Part shown: piece by piece, positions 16,548 through 24,844 of the stretch
How the letters are laid out: every line of letters begins with the position of its first letter
How positions within the stretch are numbered: the stretch's first letter is position 1
NCBI RefSeq assembly: GCF_002952775.1
Contig: NZ_CP025066.1
Span: 1,550,001-1,614,000, forward strand
Source of the DNA: Halalkaliarchaeum desulfuricum
GTDB taxonomy: Archaea; Halobacteriota; Halobacteria; Halobacteriales; Haloferacaceae
Direction: 5' to 3'
Length of the DNA stretch: 64,000 bases
The notes under the pieces: generated by a model
Database searches by the model: none
The model's input: only the letters and a program-made list of their open reading frames with translations
Told to the model about the DNA's origin: nothing
Position numbers and translations under genes: made by a program

Positions 16548-17656
16548 TGGATTACATACAGGATCAGGTCACCACCCTGCACGACCTCGCCGACGCGACG
16601 CCCGACGCGCCCGTCTCCGAGTCCGCTGTCGTCGTCCCGATCGCCGGCGACCGGATCGAGTCGGTGACCCCCGAACACGTCTTTACAGCCCTGTCGGCCG
16701 TCGATCCCGTCGAGGTCGTGGTTCCGTTGCGAGCGCCGGGCGACGTCGCCGAGCGGTTCCGGAAGTGGGTTCGCTCGTTCGATCTGTCGGCGACGGTGCT
16801 GTGGTGTGATGCCGACGCCCTCGAGGCCACGCTTGTAGAGCACGGCATCGACGGAGATCACGGGAAAGGACGGGACGTGTGGCTCGGACTCGGCGTCGCC
16901 GCCTCCCGGGCCGAGTACGTCGCGGTCCACGACGCCGACGCGACGACGTACTCCCGCAACCACGTCCCACGGCTTCTTGCACCCCTGGGAATGGGATACT
17001 CTTTCGCGAAGGGATACTACGCCCGCGTCGAGGACGGTCGGCTGTACGGACGGTTGACTCGGCTGTTCGTCGCCCCCCTTATCAGGGCGCTCGAGACGCG
17101 ACACCACCACCCGTTCGTCCGGTATCTCGCCGCGTTCCGGTATCCGCTCGCCGGCGAGTTCGCCCTCACCGCCGACCTGGCCCGCCGGGTGCGACTCCAG
17201 CGTCGCTGGGGGCTCGAGATCGGGCTGCTCGGCGAGGCCTTCGGCGCTGCCGGGTCGCGTCACAGCGCCCAGGTCGATCTGGGGTTCCACAGACACGACC
17301 ACCACCCGGTGACCGGGGATCGCGGGCTCTCGACGATGGCTCTCGAGGTGGGGACAGCGCTGTTTCGTGCCGTGGACGATCACGGCGTGGACGTCGACTA
17401 CGCTGCGCTTTCGACGGCCTACCGGGAGGCAGCCGACCGCCTCGTCGAACAGTACGCCGCCGACGCCGCGTTCAACGGGCTGGCGTACGATCCCGACGCC
17501 GAGCGCGAACAGAGCCGAACGTACGCAGACGGAATCCGTCCCCCGGGGCCGGACGCGCGTCTGCCGACGTGGGCTGACACGACGCTGTCGCCGTCGGCGG
17601 TCGTCGACGCCGCGGCCGGGGCAATCCGAACCGACCCCGAACCGGAAACCGACTGA
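16547..17656 (+). CDS. GpgS-like (GT81) glycosyltransferase
   Basis: A 369-residue GT-A fold protein. The metal-binding motif is HDADAT (D129-x-D131). The following blocks match glucosyl-/mannosyl-3-phosphoglycerate synthases of family GT81 in order: GKGRDVW (about 106-112), FAKGYYARVEDGRLYGRLTRLFVAPL, FRYPLAGEFALTADLARRV, WGLEIGLLGEAF and QVDLGFHRHDHH. In that family a nucleotide-sugar is transferred to 3-phosphoglycerate to make a compatible-solute precursor. The acceptor here is unknown. The gene overlaps the DHPS-like stop by one base, an unexpected partner for a compatible-solute enzyme, so a different acceptor is possible. Confidence 0.75.
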   Translation: MDYIQDQVTTLHDLADATPDAPVSESAVVVPIAGDRIESVTPEHVFTALSAVDPVEVVVPLRAPGDVAERFRKWVRSFDLSATVLWCDADALEATLVEHGIDGDHGKGRDVWLGLGVAASRAEYVAVHDADATTYSRNHVPRLLAPLGMGYSFAKGYYARVEDGRLYGRLTRLFVAPLIRALETRHHHPFVRYLAAFRYPLAGEFALTADLARRVRLQRRWGLEIGLLGEAFGAAGSRHSAQVDLGFHRHDHHPVTGDRGLSTMALEVGTALFRAVDDHGVDVDYAALSTAYREAADRLVEQYAADAAFNGLAYDPDAEREQSRTYADGIRPPGPDARLPTWADTTLSPSAVVDAAAGAIRTDPEPETD

Positions 17657-17674
17657 TTGCAACGCCGGAAGAAA

Positions 17675-17716
17675 ACACCGAAGAAAAACGATGGAGGAAT
17701 ACACCGAAGAAAAACG
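17675..17716. repeat. Two direct copies of a 16-bp A-rich motif between convergent genes
   Basis: ACACCGAAGAAAAACG occurs at 17675-17690 and again at 17701-17716, a period of 26 bp. Read leftward each is T-rich (CGTTTTTCTTCGGTGT), consistent with tandem oligo-T terminators for the HVO_0758-type gene that stops at 17753. There is no hairpin of note. Confidence 0.5.
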
Positions 17717-17752
17717 CCGGAGGGAACGGGAGTCGATCTGGGCCGGGAGCGC

Positions 17753-17923
17753 TCAGCGAATGTCCTTCCACGACCGGCCGCACTCCGAACAGGATCTGAC
17801 GTCGAACAGCTCGTCGGGGTCGTCCCTGCGGTCCAACACCTCTTCACACTCCGCACATTTGAGCCGCTCGTAGTTGTCTTTGAACAGTTCCCCTTCCCGG
17901 AGCCCTTTTCGCGTCGACTTCAT
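17753..17923 (-). CDS. HVO_0758-family zinc finger protein
   Basis: A 56-residue protein with two CxxC pairs, LKCAECEEVL and RSCSECGRSW, forming one zinc ribbon, preceded by the conserved basic start MKSTRKGLREGELFKDNYERL. This matches the haloarchaeal HVO_0758 small zinc-finger family, function unknown. The ATG at 17923 is 25-30 bp downstream of a TATA-like GTATTTAAC (about 17947-17955 read leftward), supporting leaderless transcription; the open frame extends upstream beyond this promoter and was not used. The gene is divergent from the MFS transporter. Confidence 0.88.
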   Translation of the reverse strand: MKSTRKGLREGELFKDNYERLKCAECEEVLDRRDDPDELFDVRSCSECGRSWKDIR

Positions 17924-18012
17924 GTGGGAGGGTTCGACGCCGGGGCTGTTAAATACCCTGTTCGGTCGTCGGGATTCAACAGGTTTGTAGCCGCCGCGGC
18001 GGTACGACGGGT

Positions 18013-19167
18013 GTGTCACGCGTTCGACTGTTCGGGACGCTGTGCGGGCTGGTGTTCCTCGTTAACTTCGCGCGGATCATCTTCGCGCCGCTGGTCGGGG
18101 AGTTCATGGACGTTTTCAGCGTCAGGGAGGGCACCATCGGACTCGTCGTCACACTGACGTGGGTGGGCAGCGCCTCCCCCCGGCTTCCGACCGGCTACCT
18201 CCTGACGAAAGTGCCGCGCCACTACGTGGTACTGGGGGCCGGTACAGTTCTCACCGCAGCGTCGTTTTTCATCGCGACCGCCGCAACCGTCCCTGCGCTG
18301 ATGGCCGGCGCGTTCACGATGGGGCTGGCGTCGGGCGCCTACTTCGTTTCCGCGAACCCGCTGATCTCCGAACTGTTTCCCGAACGAGTCGGTCGAGTGA
18401 TCGGGGTCCACGGGATGGCGAGCCAGTTCGCCGCGGTGCTTGCGGCGCCGATCGTCTCCGTCGCGGTCGTGTACGACTGGCGGCTCGTCTTCTACGGAAC
18501 GGGGATCGCCGCCGCGACGATCACGCTGTTGATCTTTCTGGCCGCACGACGAACCGACCTCCCCGACGCGGGGACGAAGGACCGTGACTTCTTCGGTGCC
18601 GCACGTCGGGAGTGGCGGATCATCGTCACCGGGGTCGTGATGCTGGGGACCGTCGGCTTCGTCTGGCAGGGCATGTTCAACTTCTACGAGCAGTACATGC
18701 TCGCGAAGGGGTTGCCGGAATCCGTTGCGCGAAACCTCCTCACAGTGCTTTTCGCGGCCGGCGTGCCGGCCTTCCTCGTGAGTGGTCGACTCGCCGACCG
18801 ACTGCCGCACGTGCCATACATTCTGGGCGTGATCGCGGCGTTTCTCGTCAGCGTCTTCGCGTTGACGATGACCTCGGGGCTGTTCGTCGTTATCGCCGTC
18901 TCCGCTGTCCTCGGCTTCGTGATCCATTCGCTATTCCCCGCGATGGACACGTACCTGCTCGACACGCTTCCGGACGCGTCCCGGGCGAGCGCGTACGCGT
19001 TCTACTCGGCGTCGATGATGCTGGCTCAGGCCGGTGGCGCCTCCGTCGTCGGCGCGCTCGTGGAACGGGGGTTCACCTACGACGCCGTCTTCGGGGTGTT
19101 CCTCTCCGGGCTCCTGGTCGTTGTGATAGTTCTGGCGGCGCTCGAAAGCGCCGGACGGCTCCCGTGA
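18013..19167 (+). CDS. Major facilitator superfamily transporter
   Basis: A 384-residue protein with about twelve predicted transmembrane helices. The N-terminal half has the conserved MFS cytoplasmic loop region around RLPTGYLLTKVPRHYV between helices 2 and 3, and a second copy in the C-half (SGRLADRLPHVPYI). Substrate unknown; the overall pattern (FARIIFAPLVGEFMDVFSV at the start, LIFLAARRTDLPD at the central loop) fits the drug/sugar-type MFS_1 group. The start is GTG, 11 bp after which the family hydrophobic helix begins. It is divergent from the zinc-finger gene. Confidence 0.87.
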   Translation: MSRVRLFGTLCGLVFLVNFARIIFAPLVGEFMDVFSVREGTIGLVVTLTWVGSASPRLPTGYLLTKVPRHYVVLGAGTVLTAASFFIATAATVPALMAGAFTMGLASGAYFVSANPLISELFPERVGRVIGVHGMASQFAAVLAAPIVSVAVVYDWRLVFYGTGIAAATITLLIFLAARRTDLPDAGTKDRDFFGAARREWRIIVTGVVMLGTVGFVWQGMFNFYEQYMLAKGLPESVARNLLTVLFAAGVPAFLVSGRLADRLPHVPYILGVIAAFLVSVFALTMTSGLFVVIAVSAVLGFVIHSLFPAMDTYLLDTLPDASRASAYAFYSASMMLAQAGGASVVGALVERGFTYDAVFGVFLSGLLVVVIVLAALESAGRLP

Positions 19168-19243
19168 TCTCGGTCGAACTGGTGATCGAGAACGTTCTCG
19201 CTCGACCGGACCAGTTTTGCCGGCGGGGGCCGTTCGCCCGGAC

Positions 19244-19780
19244 GTGAGCGACGACAGCGCAACGACCGACAGCGACCGGGAGTTCCTCGAACCGGACGCC
19301 ATCGCGGGGATCGTCGACATGTTCACCGCGTTGACGCGGGAAGAACTCGCGGACGCGGCTGCCGAACTCGCCTTCAAGCGGGGCGAGTCGATCGAGCGTG
19401 ACGCCGTCGACCGGGCGATAGACGACGCCGTCTCGGAGTTCGCTCTCGTCAGTGTCGAATACGAGCCCACGAGCGACACGGAACAGGAGACACAGTACAG
19501 TCAGTCACACCTCGCGGTCGGGCCAACCGCGTTTCCGCGGCTCCCGGACGGCGCCGCAGACCTTCCCCACATCCTCGATGTCGAGAGGGAGCGATCGATC
19601 GATCGGGAGGTGGTCGCGACCGCAGTGGAAAAACGACTCCGGCGCGAGGCCGCCCGCGCTGCCGCCGACGGCGACGACGACCGGCTCGAGACCCTGCTCG
19701 ACGTCTGCTTCGACGTGGACGTCTGGGCCGGGGTCGACACGGACGACGTGCGAGCGGATATCGAACGCGCCCTGGAATGA
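19244..19780 (+). CDS. Haloarchaeal acidic protein, DUF7109-like
   Basis: A 178-residue, strongly acidic soluble protein with no cysteine-rich or enzyme motif that I recognise. Features: IVDMFTALTREELADAAAELAFKRGESIERDAVDRAIDDAVSEFALV, a helical N-terminal half, a central TAFPRLPDGAADLPHILDVE segment, and a second helical half ending VRADIERALE. It resembles haloarchaeal DUF7109 proteins. GTG at 19244 was chosen because it lies about 28 bp downstream of AGTTTTGCC and starts directly at SDDSATTDS; nine codons of open frame upstream look non-coding. It follows the MFS gene by 76 bp in the same direction. Confidence 0.72.
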   Translation: MSDDSATTDSDREFLEPDAIAGIVDMFTALTREELADAAAELAFKRGESIERDAVDRAIDDAVSEFALVSVEYEPTSDTEQETQYSQSHLAVGPTAFPRLPDGAADLPHILDVERERSIDREVVATAVEKRLRREAARAAADGDDDRLETLLDVCFDVDVWAGVDTDDVRADIERALE

Positions 19781-19888
19781 GGCCCCTCGGAGTGATCTCC
19801 CTCGAGAGCCTCCCTATCGTGAATATTTCGGCTTCCACCGGGCGGGAACGTCCCACAGAGCTATTGTATTCCGGCGCCAACTGAGCGT

Positions 19889-20488
19889 ATGGATTTGGCG
19901 GAGGTGAGCCGTCACGAGCCCGTCCAGGTCGGCGGGACGGCACGGGAGGCCGCCGTTCTCGTCCCGGTGTTTTTCCGGGAGAGGGAGCCGTGGCTCCTGT
20001 TCACCAAGCGGGCGGAACACCTCGGCGAACATCCGGGTCAGATGAGCTTCCCCGGGGGAGGACGCGAACCCGTCGACGAGAGCCTCCGGGAGACCGCACT
20101 TCGGGAGGCCCGCGAGGAGGTCGGCCTCCGGCCGGAGGAGCCGACAATCGTCGGTCGGCTCGACGACATCGAGACAGTGAGCGGCTACGCCGTCCGTCCG
20201 TTCGTCGGCAGGATCCCCGACAGGGAGTACTATCCCGACGAGTACGAGGTCGCCGAGATCGTCCCGCTCCCCGTGAGGGGACTCACCGATCGCGGAAACT
20301 ACGAGTCACAGCGCCGGGAACACCCGCGTCACGGCGACGTTCGTCTCCACTTCTTCCACGTGAACGGGTACACCGTCTGGGGAGCCACCGCTCGAATGCT
20401 GGTGCAGTTTCTCGAGTTGACGACCGACTGGAACGTGCCACCCGAACCGGATCACGTCGTCGACGAGGACGCCGAATATCCGGTTTGA
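19889..20488 (+). CDS. Nudix hydrolase, CoA pyrophosphatase type
   Basis: A 199-residue Nudix protein. The region LFTKRAEHLGEHPGQMSFPGGGRE contains the extra signature of CoA-specific Nudix enzymes (PCD1/YeaB/NudL-type, LLTxR...HxGQVxFPGG) directly before the Nudix box GGREPVDESLRETALREAREEVGL, with REAREEVG carrying the Mg-binding glutamates. Expected reaction: hydrolysis of CoA or acyl-CoA to 3',5'-ADP and 4'-phosphopantetheine. The length agrees with the family. ATG at 19889 is about 25 bp behind a TATTGTATT element. It is convergent with the GT2 gene, 18 bp between stops. Confidence 0.9.
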   Translation: MDLAEVSRHEPVQVGGTAREAAVLVPVFFREREPWLLFTKRAEHLGEHPGQMSFPGGGREPVDESLRETALREAREEVGLRPEEPTIVGRLDDIETVSGYAVRPFVGRIPDREYYPDEYEVAEIVPLPVRGLTDRGNYESQRREHPRHGDVRLHFFHVNGYTVWGATARMLVQFLELTTDWNVPPEPDHVVDEDAEYPV

Positions 20489-20506
20489 ACCCGGAACGGA
20501 CGGCGA

Positions 20507-21418
20507 TCACCGTTCGACGCGCCCGTCGCGTCGATCGTACAGCGCGACCGCGCGGTCGTGTCGTACCGAGAGTCCCCGGGGATTTCGCGACGGCGATCGA
20601 TCCCGGGCCCGGGCGACGATCCCGTCAGTCGAGCCCTCGAGTGAGCCCCTCGCGACGCGCCACCCGTTTCCGATCCACGCGGTGGGAGCCCCCTCTCCAC
20701 GGATCACCTCCTCGAAGGACGTCCGTGCGTCGCACAGCGCTTCTCCGACGAGGGTGCGTACAACCCCCGGTCTGACACCGTAATTCTTCGCGAGACGGTA
20801 CCCGAGCGCGCGGTACTTCTCCCGCCAGTCGTGCCCGCCTTCAGCCAGCGGCTCGTGGCCCACCGACATCCGCTCGTTCCACGCGATCTCGTGTCCCAGA
20901 CCGGCCAGTCTGTGAGCCGCGTCGCGGGCGCCGCCGACGTTCAGATACTCGTCGAACCCGTCGAGCACCTCGAGGACGCCGCGTCGGAACGCGACGTTCC
21001 CGCTCGTGAAGTAGCGGACCTCCCGCCCGGCGATCCGACGGTGTTCCGGCCCGTCGACTGCCGGCGCCTCCCGGTCGATCGGAAGCGACGGGCCGGTGAC
21101 GACCGGCGCCGACTCGAGGCGCTCGAGGACCGCCTCCTGCCAGCCGTCCGTGACGCGCCGGTCGAAGTCGACGAGGGCGACGGCGTCGCCGCTCGCGACC
21201 TCGATCCCCGCGTTGCGGGCGACGTTCACCGAACGGTCAGAGATCTCCACGAGGACGTCGACGTCGTCCCGGTCGCGAACCATCCCCGTGGTCCCGTCCG
21301 CCGACGGCCCGTTGGCGACGATCACCTCGGCGTCCGGCGCGTGTGCCGCCAGCGCGTCCAGACACGCCGACAGCCGATCGCGCCCGTTGAGGGTGGGCAC
21401 GACCACGGAAAGCTCCAT
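20507..21418 (-). CDS. Glycosyltransferase family 2 protein
   Basis: A 303-residue GT-A glycosyltransferase. The N-terminal nucleotide-sugar domain starts MELSVVVPTLNGRDRL, continues with AEVIVANGPSADGTTG and reaches ALVDFDRRVTDGW, which occupies the DXD position as DFD. The second half has GPEHRRIAGREVRYFTSGNVAFRRGVLEVLDGFDEYLNVGGARDAAHRL, typical of the acceptor side of GT2 enzymes including the ED-like acid. No membrane helices. Donor and acceptor are unknown. A TATA-like element, TATTTTAAG read leftward at about 21443-21451, supports the ATG at 21418. Confidence 0.87.
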   Translation of the reverse strand: MELSVVVPTLNGRDRLSACLDALAAHAPDAEVIVANGPSADGTTGMVRDRDDVDVLVEISDRSVNVARNAGIEVASGDAVALVDFDRRVTDGWQEAVLERLESAPVVTGPSLPIDREAPAVDGPEHRRIAGREVRYFTSGNVAFRRGVLEVLDGFDEYLNVGGARDAAHRLAGLGHEIAWNERMSVGHEPLAEGGHDWREKYRALGYRLAKNYGVRPGVVRTLVGEALCDARTSFEEVIRGEGAPTAWIGNGWRVARGSLEGSTDGIVARARDRSPSRNPRGLSVRHDRAVALYDRRDGRVER

Positions 21419-21523
21419 ATCCGTCGAAACAGCGGTACGGACTTAAAATAGTGGATCTCTGCCCGAACGCGATCGCGGTCTGCCGAACGCGATCGCAGTT
21501 CGTGTCGCCGAGATTCGGCGCGG

Positions 21524-21796
21524 TCAGTTCGTCAGGAAGTACACCTGTTTGCGGGCGTCCTTGAAGCTGTACCGGGAGTCGACGAGCCCCTCGTCCTCGA
21601 GACGGTTGAGGGCGTACCGGACCGTCCGGTCGGGCAACAGCGACTCCTCGGCGAGTTGTCCCTGCGAGAGCGGCGAGTCACCCTCCAGCACCTTCGCGAC
21701 GAGCTTCGCGCTCGGCGGGAGCTCGCGGAGACGATCCCTGAACTCGGTGTCGGTCAGCGTTTCGTGGTCGTTGATTTCTGCCGGACTAGTGCTCAT
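21524..21796 (-). CDS. Winged-helix transcriptional regulator (MarR-like)
   Basis: A 90-residue single-domain DNA-binding protein. The winged helix-turn-helix is seen as LPPSAKLVAKVLEGDSPLSQGQLAEESLLPDRTVRYALNRLEDEGLVDSR followed by the wing strand RKQVYFLTN. It resembles short haloarchaeal MarR/ArsR-like regulators present in many genomes. No effector domain is present. It is divergent from the methyltransferase gene; the 288-bp gap between them is unusually AT-rich and holds several TATA-like elements, so autoregulation or control of the neighbour is plausible but unproven. Confidence 0.85.
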   Translation of the reverse strand: MSTSPAEINDHETLTDTEFRDRLRELPPSAKLVAKVLEGDSPLSQGQLAEESLLPDRTVRYALNRLEDEGLVDSRYSFKDARKQVYFLTN

Positions 21797-22084
21797 AGAG
21801 CACCGGAATCGATCTGCCGTGGTAAAGGTTAGCTACATATTGGGAAAACAAATACGAATTGTATAAGGAGATATAAGGTAGAGACGCGGCTATCCGAGGC
21901 CGGGACCGAACGACGGTCCGACCGGAGGACCCGAGCGGAGACGAGTCGAACTGCGTGATAGATCGTTATGAACAGGTATGTAAAACAATTATGTTTTGTG
22001 GCAAATATGCGCGGGGAACACGAAAGGAGGACGGCGCCGGGCGTCATCAGTACGATTTTAGTCCCCGGGCGTACAGGTTCCTCC

Positions 22085-22795
22085 GTGAAAGGACAGGAGT
22101 GGTACCAGGCGGACGATGTCGCCCAGGAGTACGACGACAAGCGGTTCTCCGGCGGCGGCCGCCTGATCGACCGCCGCGAAAAGCAGGCTGTCCTCTCGGC
22201 ACTGGGTCCCGTCGAGGGCCGGGAGATACTCGAGGTCGCCTGCGGAACCGGACGGTTCACGGTCATGCTCGCCGACCAGGGCGCCGACATCGTCGGCCTC
22301 GACATCTCCTCGGCGATGCTGTCTCAGGGCCGCGAAAAGGCTGCCGACGCCGACGTCTCGGAGAACGTCTCGTTCATGCTCGGCGACGCAGGCCGGTTGC
22401 CGTTTCCCGACGATCACTTCGACGCCGTCTTCGCCATGCGGTTTTTCCATTTGGCGGACACACCCGTGACGTTCCTCCGGGAGCTCAAACGGGTCGCACG
22501 CGAACAGGTGTTCTTCGACACTTTCCGACGTCCCAGCATGCGCGTGCTGTACAACTGGGCGCTGCCGATGGGATCGCGGCTCTACTCGCAGCGGGACGTA
22601 CGGAGCCTCCTCGCGGACGCCGGCCTCGAACTCGCCCACGAGTCCCACGACTTCGTGTTTCCGTACGGGTTCTACCGGAGCCTGCCGGGCGCGGTCGCGA
22701 AACCGTTCCGCGCGGTCGACGAGGCCGTTGGCAAAACGGCAGCCGGCGACGCGGTCGCGTCGGTCTCCTACTGGGACGCACGCGGCGGCGAGTGA
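22085..22795 (+). CDS. Class I SAM-dependent methyltransferase
   Basis: A 236-residue protein of the UbiE/Methyltransf_11 type. The SAM motif I is EILEVACGTGRFTVMLADQG, motif II follows at GLDISSAML, and LPFPDDHFDAVFAMRFFHLADTP gives motifs post-I to III. The C-terminal half (YNWALPMGSRLYSQRDVRSLLADAGL) is the usual cap. Substrate unknown. The GTG at 22085 was chosen because CGATTTTAG lies about 27 bp upstream, and family similarity begins at KGQEWYQADDVAQEYD. An ATG at 21968 in the same frame would add 39 residues rich in residues atypical of the neighbours (Cys, Asn, Lys), so it is less likely but not excluded. Confidence 0.84.
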   Translation: MKGQEWYQADDVAQEYDDKRFSGGGRLIDRREKQAVLSALGPVEGREILEVACGTGRFTVMLADQGADIVGLDISSAMLSQGREKAADADVSENVSFMLGDAGRLPFPDDHFDAVFAMRFFHLADTPVTFLRELKRVAREQVFFDTFRRPSMRVLYNWALPMGSRLYSQRDVRSLLADAGLELAHESHDFVFPYGFYRSLPGAVAKPFRAVDEAVGKTAAGDAVASVSYWDARGGE

Positions 22796-22888
22796 AGAGC
22801 CGCCGAGACACCGCCGACGGCCAGTCGTTCCTCGCCCGAGAAGTCGTCCCGAACCGACGTTTAAATACGAATACGAGCCAGCCGACGT

Positions 22889-24844
22889 ATGTCGCTGTTC
22901 GGTCGGCTCTCCGGGAACCGTGACGACTGTGACTCCCAGGGCTGTCGCTGTGAAGCCACGTTCCGAGAGCCGAGTGGAACCGGCCTCCGCGGGCGTTCGG
23001 AACTCCACCTCGACGCCACCGAGTGTACCGGCGACGGCGACCTCCAGCGGTCCCCGGCGTGCCGAGCCCGGGTCGTTCGGGCGCTCGCTCGACGGGACGC
23101 CGATGTCGTCGTCACCCACGCCCGCGGGAGAACGCGACGATATCGTCCCGGCGCGAACGCGCTGTTGCTCGCTGCGGGCCGGTTTCACGAACGCGTCAGT
23201 CACCACGACGATCGGCTCGCCGGACTGGCCGCGACCGACCCACTCGACGCCGTCAGGGAGGCGACCGGGCGGGCCGGACCGGCAAGCCGGATCGCGGCCG
23301 AATCCGGACTCGCGGAGATCGCAGCCGGAATCAACGGCTACGAGGAGGCGCTCCCGTCGGCTAACGGACTGTCGATTGCGCGGGCCAGAATCGCCGACAG
23401 GGTGCCAACGGGTGCGACGCTCCGGGATCGATTCGAACTCGAAACCGGCGCCGTCGTCCGGACGTACGATCGACCGGACACACCACCCCTGTACCGTCTC
23501 ACGCCGCCGTCGTTGCGGCTCGATCCGGCACACGCCGAAACGCTGGTTGCGGCACGCGATCGGTTCCGGCAGTCGGCCGGGAAAAACGGCAGTCCCTCGG
23601 CCGACGGCGCGGTGGCCGCAGAGATCGACGCGGCGGAACACCGGACCGACGGGGACGGCGTCTCGACCGTTCCCGCCGAACGGCTCGCCGCGATCCTCCG
23701 GAAGCACACCCGCGGCAACGGCGTGTTCGAGGACCTGTTTGCGGATCCGGACGTGACCGACGCGTTCGTCTCCGCTCCCGTCGAGGAGAACCCGGTTCGG
23801 CTCCTCCGGGACGGCCAGCGGTTCCTCACGAACGTCTGGTTCCCGCCGACCGCGGCTGCCACGTTCGCGTCGAGACTCCGTCGAGAGAGCGGCCGCGGCT
23901 TCTCCCGGGCGGATCCCACGCTGGATGCGAGCACGGAGATCGGCGGCGATCCGGTCCGGGTCGCCGCGACGACGGCACCAGTCACAGACGGGCTGGCGTT
24001 CGCGCTTCGGCGCCGGGACCGGACGCCGTGGACGCTCCCGCGGTTGATACACGCCGGGACGCTCCCGCCGCGGGCGGCAGGGCTGTTGTCGGTGGCGGTC
24101 CAGCGCGGCGCGGCGCTGCTCGTCGCCGGCGGTCGTGGCTGCGGAAAAACGACGCTTCTGGGGGCGCTACTGTGGGAACTCTCCCCCGGAGTTCGGACGC
24201 TCGTCGTCGAGGACACGCCCGAACTGCCCGTGGATCGGCTCCAGTCGGCCGGCCGAGACGTGCAACGACTCCACGCCGACCAGGGCGGCACCGCGAACGA
24301 ACGGGGAACGTCCCGAGAGAGCGGCGGTGGGGTCTCCCCGACCGAGGCGGTTCGGACCGCGCTCCGGCTCGGCGACGGGGCGCTCGTGGTCGGCGAGGTC
24401 CGGGGGACCGAGGCGGCAGCCCTGTACGAGGCGATGCGCGTGGGGGCCCAGCGGGAGGCGGTCCTGGGAACGATCCACGGCGACGGCGCCGACGGAGTTC
24501 GCGAGCGGGTCGTCGCCGACCTGGGTGTCCCGGCGTCCGCGTTTGCGGCCACCGACGCCGTCGTCACGCTCGACGGCAGATATCGTCTCTCCGCCCTCGA
24601 GGAAATCCGTGGAGACGGCGACGACGTCCGGAGCGTCTCGCTTTTCGAGGGTTCAGACGCCGGCTCGACGACCGGCGTCTGCGATCGAGGGAACAGCCAC
24701 CTGCTGTCCTCGCTCGCCCGGTCGGAGGAGACGTACACGGACGTCTGGAACGCAGTCGAGCGCCGATCAGATCGGCTCGAACGCCTCGCGGAGACCGACC
24801 GCCATCGCCCGTCCGACCTCGACTCCGGGAGGTTCGCTCCGTGA
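22889..24844 (+). CDS. Type II/IV secretion-pilus system ATPase
   Basis: A 651-residue GspE/TadA-like ATPase that powers assembly of type IV-like surface filaments or secretion in haloarchaea. Walker A is GGRGCGKT at residues 414-421; TLVVEDTPELPV is the Asp-box/Walker B region, GALVVGEVRGTEA the following conserved strand, and AVLGTIHGDGADGVRERV the His-box. Before it lies the linker domain with TRGNGVFEDLFADPDVTDAFVSAP typical of the family. The first 60 residues are cysteine-rich (five cysteines in CDSQGCRC and the TEC/PAC positions), possibly a small metal site. The stop overlaps the GTG of the membrane partner by four bases. Confidence 0.93.
   Translation: MSLFGRLSGNRDDCDSQGCRCEATFREPSGTGLRGRSELHLDATECTGDGDLQRSPACRARVVRALARRDADVVVTHARGRTRRYRPGANALLLAAGRFHERVSHHDDRLAGLAATDPLDAVREATGRAGPASRIAAESGLAEIAAGINGYEEALPSANGLSIARARIADRVPTGATLRDRFELETGAVVRTYDRPDTPPLYRLTPPSLRLDPAHAETLVAARDRFRQSAGKNGSPSADGAVAAEIDAAEHRTDGDGVSTVPAERLAAILRKHTRGNGVFEDLFADPDVTDAFVSAPVEENPVRLLRDGQRFLTNVWFPPTAAATFASRLRRESGRGFSRADPTLDASTEIGGDPVRVAATTAPVTDGLAFALRRRDRTPWTLPRLIHAGTLPPRAAGLLSVAVQRGAALLVAGGRGCGKTTLLGALLWELSPGVRTLVVEDTPELPVDRLQSAGRDVQRLHADQGGTANERGTSRESGGGVSPTEAVRTALRLGDGALVVGEVRGTEAAALYEAMRVGAQREAVLGTIHGDGADGVRERVVADLGVPASAFAATDAVVTLDGRYRLSALEEIRGDGDDVRSVSLFEGSDAGSTTGVCDRGNSHLLSSLARSEETYTDVWNAVERRSDRLERLAETDRHRPSDLDSGRFAP

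Noticed and set aside
19796-19888. Possible tRNA or small RNA in the gap before the Nudix gene
   Set aside because: No cloverleaf-compatible arms or TPsiC-loop sequence could be found; only a promoter-like element is present.
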